A stretch of 64,000 bases of DNA from Sipunculus nudus (Eukaryota > Annelida > Sipuncula > Golfingiida > Sipunculidae): contig CM049307.1 in assembly GCA_026874595.1 (NCBI GenBank), positions 45,319,678-45,383,677 on the forward strand. The letters are read 5' to 3'. A model generated the notes under the pieces. It was not told the origin of the DNA and did no database searches. It was given only the letters and a program-made list of their open reading frames with translations. This document shows positions 26,801 to 37,900 of the stretch, piece by piece. Position 1 is the stretch's first letter. Every line of letters begins with the position of its first letter. The position numbers were made by a program, and so were the translations under genes.

Positions 26801-27853
26801 GCTCTAGCAAACTGCATAACACTAGCAATATGTGACATGGTGCTTGAAAACTTGAATAAAATCTACAGTTTTTGATCAACTGGTTTCAAATTTTTGGTGT
26901 TAACAGTTAAAATGCTAACAAAAACATGCTGTGAAAATTAAATCCACAGCAGTTACAGCAAAAAAACGTGCCATGGTCAAAGTTGGGCAAAATTTAAAGT
27001 ACCAATTTTTTATTTTTGCTAATATTTTTAAAAATTTAAAAGATTTTGATCTAATTTTGGGTATACAATTTAATTTTGATTAATAAAAGTAATATTACTG
27101 GAAAAAAAGTGCTTAGCTTTAACAAGTTTTGTGTTAAGTGATAAAATTTCTTTCCTGATTATTTAAAAAATGCATTATGTTTGGGCCCATAACTTTTTTA
27201 AATTAAATAATACAGACCTAATTTCTGGCATGTACATAGGAATTATATAGAGGATTATTTATAGGAAATATGAGGAAAAACAGATGAGTGGTTTTGATAT
27301 TAGGCAGTCCTAAAGTGTGAAAATAGGTTTTTAATAAAAAATTGAGGTTTTTCCTTAATTTCTCAAAGGAATGAAGTCGCAAAGACCCAGTTTTTGGCTT
27401 GGTAGGAGATCTTGGGGACATCTAACATTATGCTGAATTTTGGATTCCTAGGTCTTACGGTTTCAAAACGTGCCACATCTACGGACGGACGGACGGACGG
27501 ACGGACGGACAGACGGACGGACGACGGACAATGGACCACGACTATAGCTCAGATGACTTATAGTCAGCTGAGCTAAAAATAAGGCGATTAATATGAGACT
27601 TCATTCGATGGTCATGATGGTATCGGTGCAAGATCAATTTTAGGTGATAAAAACATTATTCCATATATTGTGCATGTATTATCGCCCGTCTTTTTTCTGA
27701 TCTCCAGTGACACCTTAAACTCTTATATCTGTTCAAAATATGGCTAATACTACGTACATATGTTACTATATTTGCTCAGTGTTGCTTCAAAGTAAATAAA
27801 ACTTGGTCGATTGCCATGATTTTGCCTAGGATGGTCAGGATTTTAACTTACAT
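17900..27853 (-). CDS. RNPS1: RNA-binding protein with serine-rich domain 1 (RNPS1)
   Basis: SR-like nuclear RNA-binding protein that works with the exon junction complex (ASAP/PSAP) in splicing and mRNA surveillance. Exons: 27853-27852 (coding part, AT of the start), 23353-23264, 22285-22127, 19775-19519, 18657-18519, 18008-17900 (stop TAG). Phases join throughout: 756 nt, 251 aa. Order: RS/basic N-terminus (MARSRSKSGERGRKTERGRD), Ser/Gly-rich tract (about residues 31-80), single RRM (about 106-185; RNP2-like VHIGRL, RNP1-like RGFAYVDY), then a Pro/Arg-rich and RS tail ending SRSSSSSSR. The segment around KPTKVHIGRLTRNV and GQIDGQEITAAAVLAP is diagnostic for RNPS1. Human RNPS1 is about 305 aa, so the N-terminus is shorter if the split AUG is right; that start is the least certain part. 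It is divergently paired with EEF2KMT. The 510- and 978-nt introns show nothing notable. Confidence 0.95.
19519..19775 (-). CDS. RNPS1: RNPS1 exon encoding most of the RRM
   Basis: 257-nt exon with acceptor tttatag and donor GTGTGAG. It carries the end of the RS region (SRSESPRRRRHSPSPKP) and nearly all of the RRM. RNP2-like VHIGRL and RNP1-like RGFAYVDY are intact; the aromatic residues of RNP1 are kept. The terminal HMDGG continues in the next exon as GQIDGQEITAAAVLAP, the standard RNPS1 junction. Confidence 0.97.
21174..21232. repeat. 30-bp direct duplication in RNPS1 intron
   Basis: AACCATTGCATTCACTGG(T/G)CCAGTCTAA twice in tandem. The rest of this 2.35-kb intron (19,776-22,126) holds nothing I recognise. 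Confidence 0.8.
23776..23796. promoter_or_regulatory. Palindromic SRF-type CArG box in RNPS1 intron 1
   Basis: CCATATATGG at 23781-23790 is a perfect CC(A/T)6GG element, embedded in a longer palindrome TATTTCCATATATGGAAATA. It lies in the first intron of RNPS1 about 400 bp from exon 2. Function is unknown; AT-rich DNA yields such sites by chance now and then. Confidence 0.3.
26270..27575 (+). mobile_element. Helitron/Helentron-like element: two ~670-bp repeats, (GGAC)n and hairpin end
   Basis: In RNPS1 intron 1. A diverged direct repeat begins AACGTGCCATGGTCA at about 26,292 and 26,967 and continues through CATTATGTTTGGGCCCATAA and GTGGTTTTGATATTAGGCAG in both copies. The (GGAC)n tract is at 27,481-27,531 and the 31-nt hairpin at 27545-27575 is the same as the one at 16170-16200 except in its loop. 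The 5' end may reach to about 26,000. No coding capacity. Confidence 0.6.
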
Positions 27854-27908
27854 TTTGTCGTTTTCACCGACTTTCAAGCCCAAGCGTCGGCTACTACCGT
27901 AGCTTCAT
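27852..27908 (-). other. RNPS1: RNPS1 first exon: split start codon AT|G, plus a short uORF
   Basis: The exon ends ...GACAAAAT followed by a strong donor GTAAGT. Joined to the next acceptor (exon first base G at 23353) it makes ATG with A at -3 and G at +4, then GCT CGA AGC AGA. The frame stays open for 17 codons upstream of this AUG (ending LGLKVGENDK) back to a TGA at 27907-27905. An ATG at 27908-27906 begins a five-codon uORF that stops at once. The start is thus inferred; an upstream exon or a non-AUG start remains possible because LGLKVGENDK faintly resembles the vertebrate RNPS1 N-terminus. Confidence 0.6.
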
Positions 27909-27988
27909 GTATCAGAGATAGCCATTGGTTGTTGGAATTCTATTATCGAATGACAGATGCCGAGACAACGCTAGCAACGTAAACAAAC
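27854..27988. promoter_or_regulatory. Bidirectional promoter between RNPS1 and EEF2KMT
   Basis: About 135 bp separate the RNPS1 split AUG (minus) from the EEF2KMT ATG (plus). The interval is less AT-rich than its surroundings and has several CpGs and no TATA box. A CCAAT box in minus orientation lies at 27924-27928 (CAACCAATGGC). Head-to-head housekeeping genes with a short shared promoter are common in animals; the start sites themselves cannot be placed from sequence alone. Confidence 0.7.
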
Positions 27989-30900
27989 ATGGCTGCGCCC
28001 ATGACAGCACCCGGCGAAATAGGAAAAATGTATTTGGCTATGTATAGTGTTGGGAAGTTGAAAGGAATGGTAAAAAATTATTCCTTTTATGAGAAATTAA
28101 TAGTGATGCGTACACAAACAAATATTTTTGCTGCTGGTTCAGTGATATTCATAATAAAGCGGTCTACACTTAGTTGCCTTTAATATCGCTCAAAGTCCAT
28201 TTACAGAACTGATTTAGGCACTCTGAATTCCAAACTGTAAATTGTCACACGTGAATGAGACATAGTCTTAATATATACATTTTCGACAAGGTGTTCTGAC
28301 GGATATCGGGTGATCCGGTATAATATAACATTGACATTCAGGGAAAAGACAAATTTATTTCATTTTATTTTTTAAAATTTAGTTAAAATTTTATTTTATT
28401 GTAAATATTTCTATAACTAAGCTTAGTTCTACATTTTCAATTTTTTATTATATTTTAATTATGAATGTTTTAGCTTCAATAACATATTTAGGGACTCGTT
28501 TAATGTTTGATACAATGTATAACAACAGTATAACTATAAATAAATGAAAAGTATGCAGAATCATGTATCTGCAGGTGAAACCGTTTGGAACGTATGACCA
28601 AATTTCATCAGTTGACATTTCAATTTATATCAGTTATAGAGACAGGGCTAAAGCCAGTCTTGTGACAGTATATACAGGTCCAGGTACTTGAGAAATGAGA
28701 AGGTGTTGTTAAATGTACAGGACTTTTGTAAATTACCTAGGTACAGGTACTTTAGTCCAATTCTAAAAATGATTAATCCTATGATATTTGTGTCATTTTA
28801 TCTATTAAAAGTTATAATAGGAAGGCAGAACACATTAAAAAAAGTATTATTATTGGATCGCTACAGTAATCTTCATGGGGTATGGGAGCAACCCTTACCT
28901 TTCCCAATTTGCCCTTTACTTTGTGCTGATCATGCCACAAAGAACTTTTGAGTGTGAAGGCTGAAGGTAGACCAGTATTCTACCAGCCCAGCTATTCCAC
29001 TCAACTTCAATGGCTGCAGGATCTATCAGGGTTGGCATTCTTTTGGGAAGATAGGTATTTCTTCCCTCCCCAGGGAAGTTAGGGAAATTTCCGAGATGTA
29101 AAGGAAGTTTCTGGAAAGTAAAGGAAATTCGGGAAGAAAACTAGGGACATTTTCCACAAACTGTTATTAAAGTAATTTAAACATGTACACACATTTAACA
29201 GAAAATCACAGAATAAAGTATTACCATTATTCATTATTTAATCATTTTTATCCATTATCTATACATTGAATTAGATTGAAATTTTATAGAAATTAATTAA
29301 ATAAAACAAATTCACAATATGAGGACAGTAACACTGACACTACCGGCCTGGGTATGCCTAAGCCTGAGACAAATCAGTTTCCATGAGTGTTTTGGGTTCA
29401 TGCCCAAAAAATCTACTCCCAAAATGTCTACTGCACTTTTTTATTTTAATTGTGGTTGTTCTAATAAAATCTACTCACTAATATGGGTTTTGTCCGGTAA
29501 TGCCTGCTGGATATTATCTAGCAGTAAGAGGGTAATCAATCATTCCCCACATTCCTAGGTATATATAATAAACATATAATTATTAATTAACCAGTAAGTA
29601 CCATTAATTAATTGATAAAGCTACTCACAAAATTTAAAGTTTGACAATTATTCATAGATGAATGGGTTCCCACATGTTCACAATGCTAAATAATAGAACA
29701 AATTTTTATTAAAGAAATGTAAATAGCCTTTGATCCTTATATTTGATTTTTTAGAATAGAAATTATAAGTAATAGGTTAGTAATAGAAGCCTCTAGACAT
29801 TTTCGGATCCCAATCTGAGACTCATTTTCTATAGCAGATGTTTTGGAAGAATGAAGTGTGATATTTTGGGAGTAGGCATTTTGGGGAGGCCTCAGTTTTT
29901 TTTGTTTTTTTTTATCAACTGGCTAGATCTGCTCATTACTGGACAAATAAATAAGCAATCGGCTCAACAGTCAATAAATTCTCAAAAGTGCATGCTTTTG
30001 CTTCACCAAATTTGTACTGACATGAAAGGCCAAAATATCAATTGAAAAACAAAAATGAAATATATGTTGTGACTGTATTTCTTCCATGGGAAGAAATTGT
30101 TGGAAGAAAGTATTTCTTCCCTTAATTTCCCTCTGGGAAGGTTGTGTCAACCCTTTGATCTATACATGCTTGGTAATTACGCCTGCCTGGGATATGTTAT
30201 GACTGTCCTGCACTGCACATGTTCTTGACTAAAGTTATCATACATGTACCTGGAGTAGATATTACCAGGTACAGATACTTAGTTCAAGGTACCAGGTAAT
30301 TCCTACCCATGGAAGCCTGGTACAGGTACTCTGTATTATATACCTTGTTACATGTACAAGTACCTGACACCAACCATGGTCAAGGAGTGTACACTTGGAA
30401 TGTTACAAAAGCAAGCTAGTAATCAAAAGTATTCTCTGATTACTGCATAAATGTCTTCGCAAACAAGAAATGCTATTGATAATTTCTCAGACTCCTTCAG
30501 CACAGAGCACGCCATGCCTGCAAAAAGGCACGTTAAAATACATTGTCCAATTCTTTACATGAGACATGTCCCCTCCTGAAAAAAAAGTGCTGGTTCTTGC
30601 ATTCACACTTGAGTAGAAGGCTACAATACGGGATATCACTAATACCAATACTCTTGTGTGTGGAGGCAGTAAATACCGGCCTATAGGTAAAAAACAAGTG
30701 CCCCCTAGCATCCAGCCTGACCAGCCCATTCATTCAACAGAGCAGTGTGGTCACCAGAAAAATGGTTTTAAATTGCCGATTATCCTGATACTTATTAATT
30801 ATCATATTTATTAAGCTGTGTTAAAACATATTACAGAAACATGAAAAGACATCAGAATTGCTGCATTTCGGCACAGTTTGCATAGATATTCGATCTTGAA

Positions 30901-33900
30901 TCAACTGCCTTGTAGGATGGAAAGGAGAAACATACACAGGGTCTTTCAGTCATTGATAATTGACAAATTTTGCAAGTTTCCTTGAATTTTTTGTACATTC
31001 TGGTACCAAACAATTGTAACCTCATATTCATTTAATGATCACATTATTCAGTTAGAGTCCATAGGGTATATTAGCTAACAAATTGGGGGATTGTCAGTTT
31101 CGTCGGTGCTGATGAATGTCTGGCTGAATCACGCTTGTGTGTCCAAATGGGCTTCCTGCTGTGCCAGCCAGTTGTTTTTTCTCCTCCATCTACATGAGAA
31201 GCTGTATTAGTGATACCCAATATTCTGTTACCAGTGATGTAAGACTTGAGTCCACACTTTGACCCAGAGTCCACACATGAGTCCACTTTTCAGGGGACTC
31301 CGACTTGGACTTGATGGTCCTGGACTCAGATTTGTATTCAGACTCAATTAGGAAACCAAACCCATTCCCCCTCAAGTCCAGTAAAAAAAAACTTTTTAAC
31401 TCAAGGTCTAGCATTGAGATTGAAAAAAACATCACAAAGACTTAAGTTGTATACAAACAATTGACTGAATATTTCAAACACAATAAGACTACCTGGCAGT
31501 TTACATTATATTCCTTCAAGAATGTCTAAATAGGACAGACCCTCTAGGTAAATGTAATTTATATTAACTTAAAGCAAGCATGAACTTAAATAAAAACACA
31601 TGATTATCTCAGATTTCCATTTTTAATATTTTGAAAATACATATCAGTTATGGACCTATACTCAGTTGCTCAAAGACTCAGACTTGAAAAGGTGGACTTT
31701 GACTTTGACTTGGCCAGTCTGGACTCAGACACGCACTTGGATAGCGGGGACTCGACTACAACACAACCTGTTACAATTGTGTATGTAATGTATTCAACCA
31801 AACATGTATCTGAATCTTAAGTGCTAGATTTAATTTGCATTAAACTGCATGATTTCCTTTAAAAGCAGGTTCACTAAATGATCATGAAATATTCATAATC
31901 AAGTCAAGGAATACTGGATCTCTTCTGAATTACCAGAATCTTTCTAAAAGTAAAATTAATTTCTGATTATTTATTCAAACCCCACAACTAATACATATGA
32001 GCTAGAGGCCTGTAAAGCTATATAATTTGTTCTAAATTAAAATAACATACCGTCTCCATTTTCCTTTTTAAAGTGAGCTCAGCATTGCATATCTTATAAG
32101 CAGATTTCCATTGTTACAGCTTTCAGGTATCTTAGAAAAAGATGCAAGTACTATACAGCAGGTACAACTACTGAGTGAGACATTACATCATCCTGTTGGG
32201 AGGAGGTACCCAGCTTCTTTAAGCTACAGAACAGCTTTCATGAAAGAATTAATCAAACAGGTATTGAAAAAATAATGACACATCAATATACAAGACATTC
32301 CTTGTTATTATATTATTAAGCTTTGTCTTGCAGAGATTATTGCCCAATTAATTTAGTAAACTTTATATTGATATATGTTTACCTATATAATTCTTATTCT
32401 TGCAGGATTTATTAGTTCAGTCTTTTCCCACGAAGTTTTCAGGTTACAAAGATTTCAGGTTGTACCCAGAGCTAGCCACTAATGATTTATACACCAGCCT
32501 TTCCTGGTAAAACAGACTATGCTTTCAATATAAGCTTACATCTCCAGCTTCGACTTCTTATGTAACCACATTGGCCTCTAACTGAGGCTGTCTCCAGGAA
32601 GCATTAATTTCCAGTAATCTTCCAGTTGGTTTGAAGACTGCACAGTCTCGCATCAACATTGGTAGCACCATTTTGGCCCGCTGACAATAGAGAGTCTCTG
32701 ACCAGTTCCAGGGTACCCTTACATCTTGTATGGAGGGCCACACTATATGGCTCGGGGAGGATGCATATATTTTCCTCATTTTATACCATGCCTCATGGCC
32801 TACAGGTACACTGTCACTTAAAATAAATCAGACAAAATTAAACAACCAATTGTTAGATACTTGGTGTACTTTCTAATAGTACCTACAATTTACGCTCCAA
32901 AAAATTGTTTTAACTCTGCTTTTATTCTGACGGCATGAAGGCAACCATGTTCTGCACAGATTACTGGACAATATCCAAATTGTACGCTACACATAAAAAA
33001 CAGATTTATACTTTGATTTGTGAGCTTACATGTATTCTTTTGTGTTAATTCATCACTTGTACCCTGATGTTAATATTGCTGACTGTTACCAAGGAATTGA
33101 TAGGATGCATGCCTGTTGCAGTGCTCTCCCGCGTATAACTTGTGTCACGACTTGAGTACAGACTTACTATTGCACCCTGATGTTAATATTACTGACTGTT
33201 TACCATGGTATTGATGCAATAGGATGGATGCCTGTTGCAGTGCTCTCCCGCGTATAACTTGTGTCACGACTTGAGTACAGGCTTACTATTGCACCCTGAT
33301 GTTAATATTACTGACTGTTTACCATGGTATTGATGCAATAGGATGGATGCCTGTTGCAGTGCTCTCCTGCATATAACTTGTGTCATGAATTAAGTACAGG
33401 CTTACCATCATACCCTGATGTTAATTTTACTGTCTGTTTACCATTGTATTGATGCAATAGGATGGATGCCTGTTGCAGTGCTCTCCTGCGTATAACTTGA
33501 GTCATGACTTGAGTACAGGCTTACCATCATACCCTGATGTTAATTTTACTGTCTGTTTACCATGGTATTGATGCAATAGGATGGATGCCTGTTGCAGTGC
33601 CTTCTTGCGTATAACTTGAGTCATGACTTGAGTACAGGCTTACCAGTCATTTGAGTCTTGTATTCACAGCTTCACCTTGGGCAGCACTTTATTGATTTCA
33701 TTTCATTCTATTCAGCCTTGTTAATATTATCACCTTCAGGACAGTTAACTGAAAGTGGTCACATTAGCTGAGTGGTCAACAGAAGGTATCTTATTATTAC
33801 CATAAAACAACAGAGTTAAAGGATAAACAATATTTTTGCATGTATACAAATATTTACTTTTTTTAAAACAATTTGTACATTGAACACCGGTTCTGTTTGT

Positions 33901-34946
33901 TCCAATGTTTGCAATCTAACATGATATGATATAACACATTTCGATTCTCTTTACAGTTAGACAATATGGGTGCAGAGATTGCTGATGAGGTTTATGAAGC
34001 TTACACAGCGTGTTTGGCTGCATCCAAAAGTACAGACCACCTGTGCTACAGAAATTACACTCTTGTAAGTATATTAATTATATTAAGTATATTAAATACA
34101 CTATCAAACTTGATTTTAAAATGATCGTCTGCCATTGTGTGACTCTTTACGATGTCAGCTTTTTATTCATTTTACGTTTTGACAAATAATCATTGCTAAA
34201 TAAAGCCGCAAATGGGTTTAAAGTAGGCTTTTATTTCAATTTTGCTTGACCATGCCCAACGAAGTGGGCTGCTGTGTGTTACAGCAGGGTTGTTGTAAAC
34301 GTATTATTTGGTGACAGTTACCAAGATTTTATAACAAGTTATATATCACACGAAACTAATCAGCAATATTTAGTTTATAAATAACAAATAATCGTAAATA
34401 ATACATTTAAACACGGCTCCCATGCATGCGAGACTGCTGCTAAGAATGGCCTTCGAAAGTTGCAATATTATTGCCCACTCGGCCCAAAAACGATGTCTGT
34501 CAGGAAGATATTCAGGAAACCCTTCTAGTATAAACCGCACAGTGCTTTCAGGAAATCAACCCGATTTCAAGATTTTAAATTTCTTGATTAAACCGCAGTT
34601 TTAAGTGGAGATTTTACGGTAGGTATCAGCAAGGCTCCTACTTTCTTAAAGTATCTAGTAAAAGTATGTGCATCAAAATATTAGATCATATCACATTTTT
34701 ATCACCAGATACCAGTTTTAACATAGACTACATGTTTATCAAAAAGTATTAAAGAGGTAAAATGTCTTAAATATGGTAAAAACATCACACTAACTTATGA
34801 CAATGCTGCACCAAACAATGTGAGGACAGTATGTTGAGCATCAGATAGATAGATAATGCTTTATTTCAGACTTGCGGTCCATATACATACATGCATAGGT
34901 CAGTATACACATAATATAAAGACATTCACTCATATGTGTATATATA

Positions 34947-34990
<44 letters not shown>

Positions 34991-37900
34991 TATAAATATA
35001 TATACAATTATAACATTATACCTAACACATACCTACATATATATATATATATATACATATGTACAATAATATACATACATGTGCATAAACATATATACAT
35101 ATACACATATACACATTATACATGCATGCATATATGCATGACATATAAATATACAAATTTACACATAATTTACACAAATTAATACAAATTTACACATATA
35201 CTATTGTACTGGTCTTATTCTGTATTTAAAATTTAATTTGTGTTGGAGTGAAGCTTATGGAATTGTGGAAATGTATTTCAGAACGGGAAATATTTCATCA
35301 CGATGAGAGAGTCAACCATCCTGGTTTCTGATGGTACTACTGGTCTCTGCACATGGCAGGTATAAGTGTGTGCCAATTAATTGATTATATTAATGATTGA
35401 TCATTATCTTTCATAATTGATAAAGTTGGTTGCATTTTTGCTTAATCAATCTCAAACAATGATGTATATACATTCAAAGAAGTCATGTTAATCAGAAAAA
35501 TAATATCCTAACGAAGTCAGAGAGATATGAAAACGGGACACAAGGTAGTGAAGGTGGCAGGTATAGTATAAACAGAGCATAAATCTTTCTCCCTATACAT
35601 TCACATATTGGTAGGTGGGCACATACTTTTACATATTCACACTGCTTTATAATCAACTACAGTGGAACCCCGCCTTGCGACCACCCCACAATTACGACCA
35701 TTTTGCTTGGTCCCGAATTTTTTAAAGTTTATTAATGTTAAAAAATGACTCACAATTACGACCACCCCTGAATTCAGAATTACGACCAGATTTCCTGGCC
35801 CCAGCGCTAATGGGACCCCGCTAATGCGACCACCGCCGAGAAGTACTGAAACAACATTTGTCACGAGTCAATGGCTGCGTCTTGTCACAGGCGCCTTAAC
35901 GAAAGATCAAAGCGGGTAACAAGGTTTCTTAACCCGAGCGTTAATCTGGTCCCGCATATCTTCCCGACTCGGTGTCTTCGCTGAGACTCATTGAGGTGTA
36001 GGTTATAGATCAAAGAGGGTAACCATCGGCCTGATTACTTAATGAGCCGGTCTGACCTGGGGTCAGTTGCTAATTGCCCCTCAGTGATCACCTGTATTAC
36101 AGCTACCCTAAGTGTGGGGTTGCGGGCTTAATATTTCAACTCATCACATATTGTTCGATCCTCATTGGTAAAATTAACGACCTAGTTAATCCCAAATGTG
36201 TTCATACCTTACTGACACTGAGTATTGAGCATTCAGTAAAATGTATAAATAAAACTTGCATGGGGGGAAAATCCCTCACATTAACTTGCCTTTTCTGATA
36301 GATCGTTGTCAGTTTATTTCTCTACTGGTTAAGTTTGCATTTAAATTGCTTGCTGATAGGCAACCATGCCTCTGAAAGAGCACTCCTTGAAGGATAAAGT
36401 GGCGTTAATCAAGGCGGCAACACCACGCGCAGTCAGCACCAAATGGCTCAGCAGTTTAGCGCCAGGAAAACTCAAGTGCACGAATTTATACTTAAGCGGA
36501 AGGCTAAATATATGACAGCCACGTATTATGTTCAATATGCATTCAGTATGTGTACATGTATATTAATTTTTATCATGAATAAATATGTTCAGCTACACAC
36601 AAAAAAAAACATTCATAATAAGGCGCCTCCGCTAAGTAAAATATTTTGTTATAATTCACATTAAAGATATGCAATAGATAAACTCTGATTCACATTAAAT
36701 AGCGTGTTATATGCGAAGTTTCACAATTACGACCACCCCCAAATTACGACCACTTTGCTCAGTCCCCAGGGTGGTCGTAATTGTGGGGTTCCACTGTATT
36801 TACTGTAATTCACATTTTTAAATGTGTGGAGGTTGTATGACATTGACCTTTGATTATTAGTGGTATTATTCCCCTCCCAAATTGTTACACTTAAATGTTT
36901 CTGTTTTTAAAATTACTTTTCTTTCTTTTGAAGGCAGCCATGTATCTGACTGAATGGTTATGGGAAAATCCTGATATCCTAAAGAACAGGTAAGATGGCT
37001 GACTGTGTGCAGGCTGTTGCATAGATTTGTTTATGAGAAGTGCATGGTAAACTGATAGAGGGCATTGTAATAAGAAAATTCTAGCTAATGAACAGAAAAT
37101 GTCTTAATTTTAAAAAGGATAGGTCAGTGAATTGTGTAGGAGGCTCCTTAGGTCTGAATTAATGTAATGTTCTTATTTGGTTCAAAAATTGGAAATGCTC
37201 ATTTTGCAGACTGGCTTTATTCAGTTCCCATGCTCAAGATGGCCACTAATCTCAGATCTTCTCGTGAGAAAGTAAACAGTGAAAATAGTTATTACATTGC
37301 TCACTAGATGGCAGCATTGCCTTACTGGGCCAACTCTATAATCAAAGAATGAGGAATAAGGAAACTACATGAAAAGAATGATATGTTATTACCAGGGATC
37401 CTAGGTTTCAGGTTTTTTTATGCACAGGGCCAGGAGTAATACAGAAGTCATAGTTTTGATTAATACATAAAATAAAATCTCTGAGGTTCTATCAAGATTT
37501 AACCTTTTTGCTTAATAGGGAAGCTAAAAGACCCAGAAGGATTTCAACCAGAGACCTCCTGTTCCAAAGTCCAACACATTTACTCATCTTCAAACTACCA
37601 AGTATATGGCTACACTTTCAGAGACCTTTTTTCAGCCACTCAAGTCTGTTTGATGAATAATGAACTAGCCTGCAAATGTTTGGGCTGAAAACAAGATTCC
37701 AATCAAATCTAATGAACGCCATCTGAACAAGAACACATGCACTGGCAACAAGACAGGTGTAGAAATTTGCTTAATTTGATTGGACAAGTTTTTGATGACC
37801 TCCATTTGATTGGTTCATTTGACTTGTTCATTATTCATGAAATAGGAGCAAGAGTGGCTGGCTGAATCAAGGTCAGTGAGGGCATAGCCACATACTTGCA

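Noticed and set aside
27989..28183. 64-codon open frame starting at the EEF2KMT ATG
   Set aside because: Only the first ~23 codons match the family; the rest runs into intron. The stronger-looking donor at 28,069/28,070 (AATG|GTAAAA) is phase 0 and would not join exon 2, whose frame needs phase 2.
30487..30733. Two overlapping minus-strand ORFs
   Set aside because: No family resemblance and no splice signals; likely chance.
32558..32779. Minus-strand ORF in EEF2KMT intron 2
   Set aside because: Protein-like composition but no family, no splice context, and antisense to the gene.
33061..33648. Regular repeats that might be CRISPR
   Set aside because: Whole-unit tandem repeat without spacers, in an intron of an animal gene.
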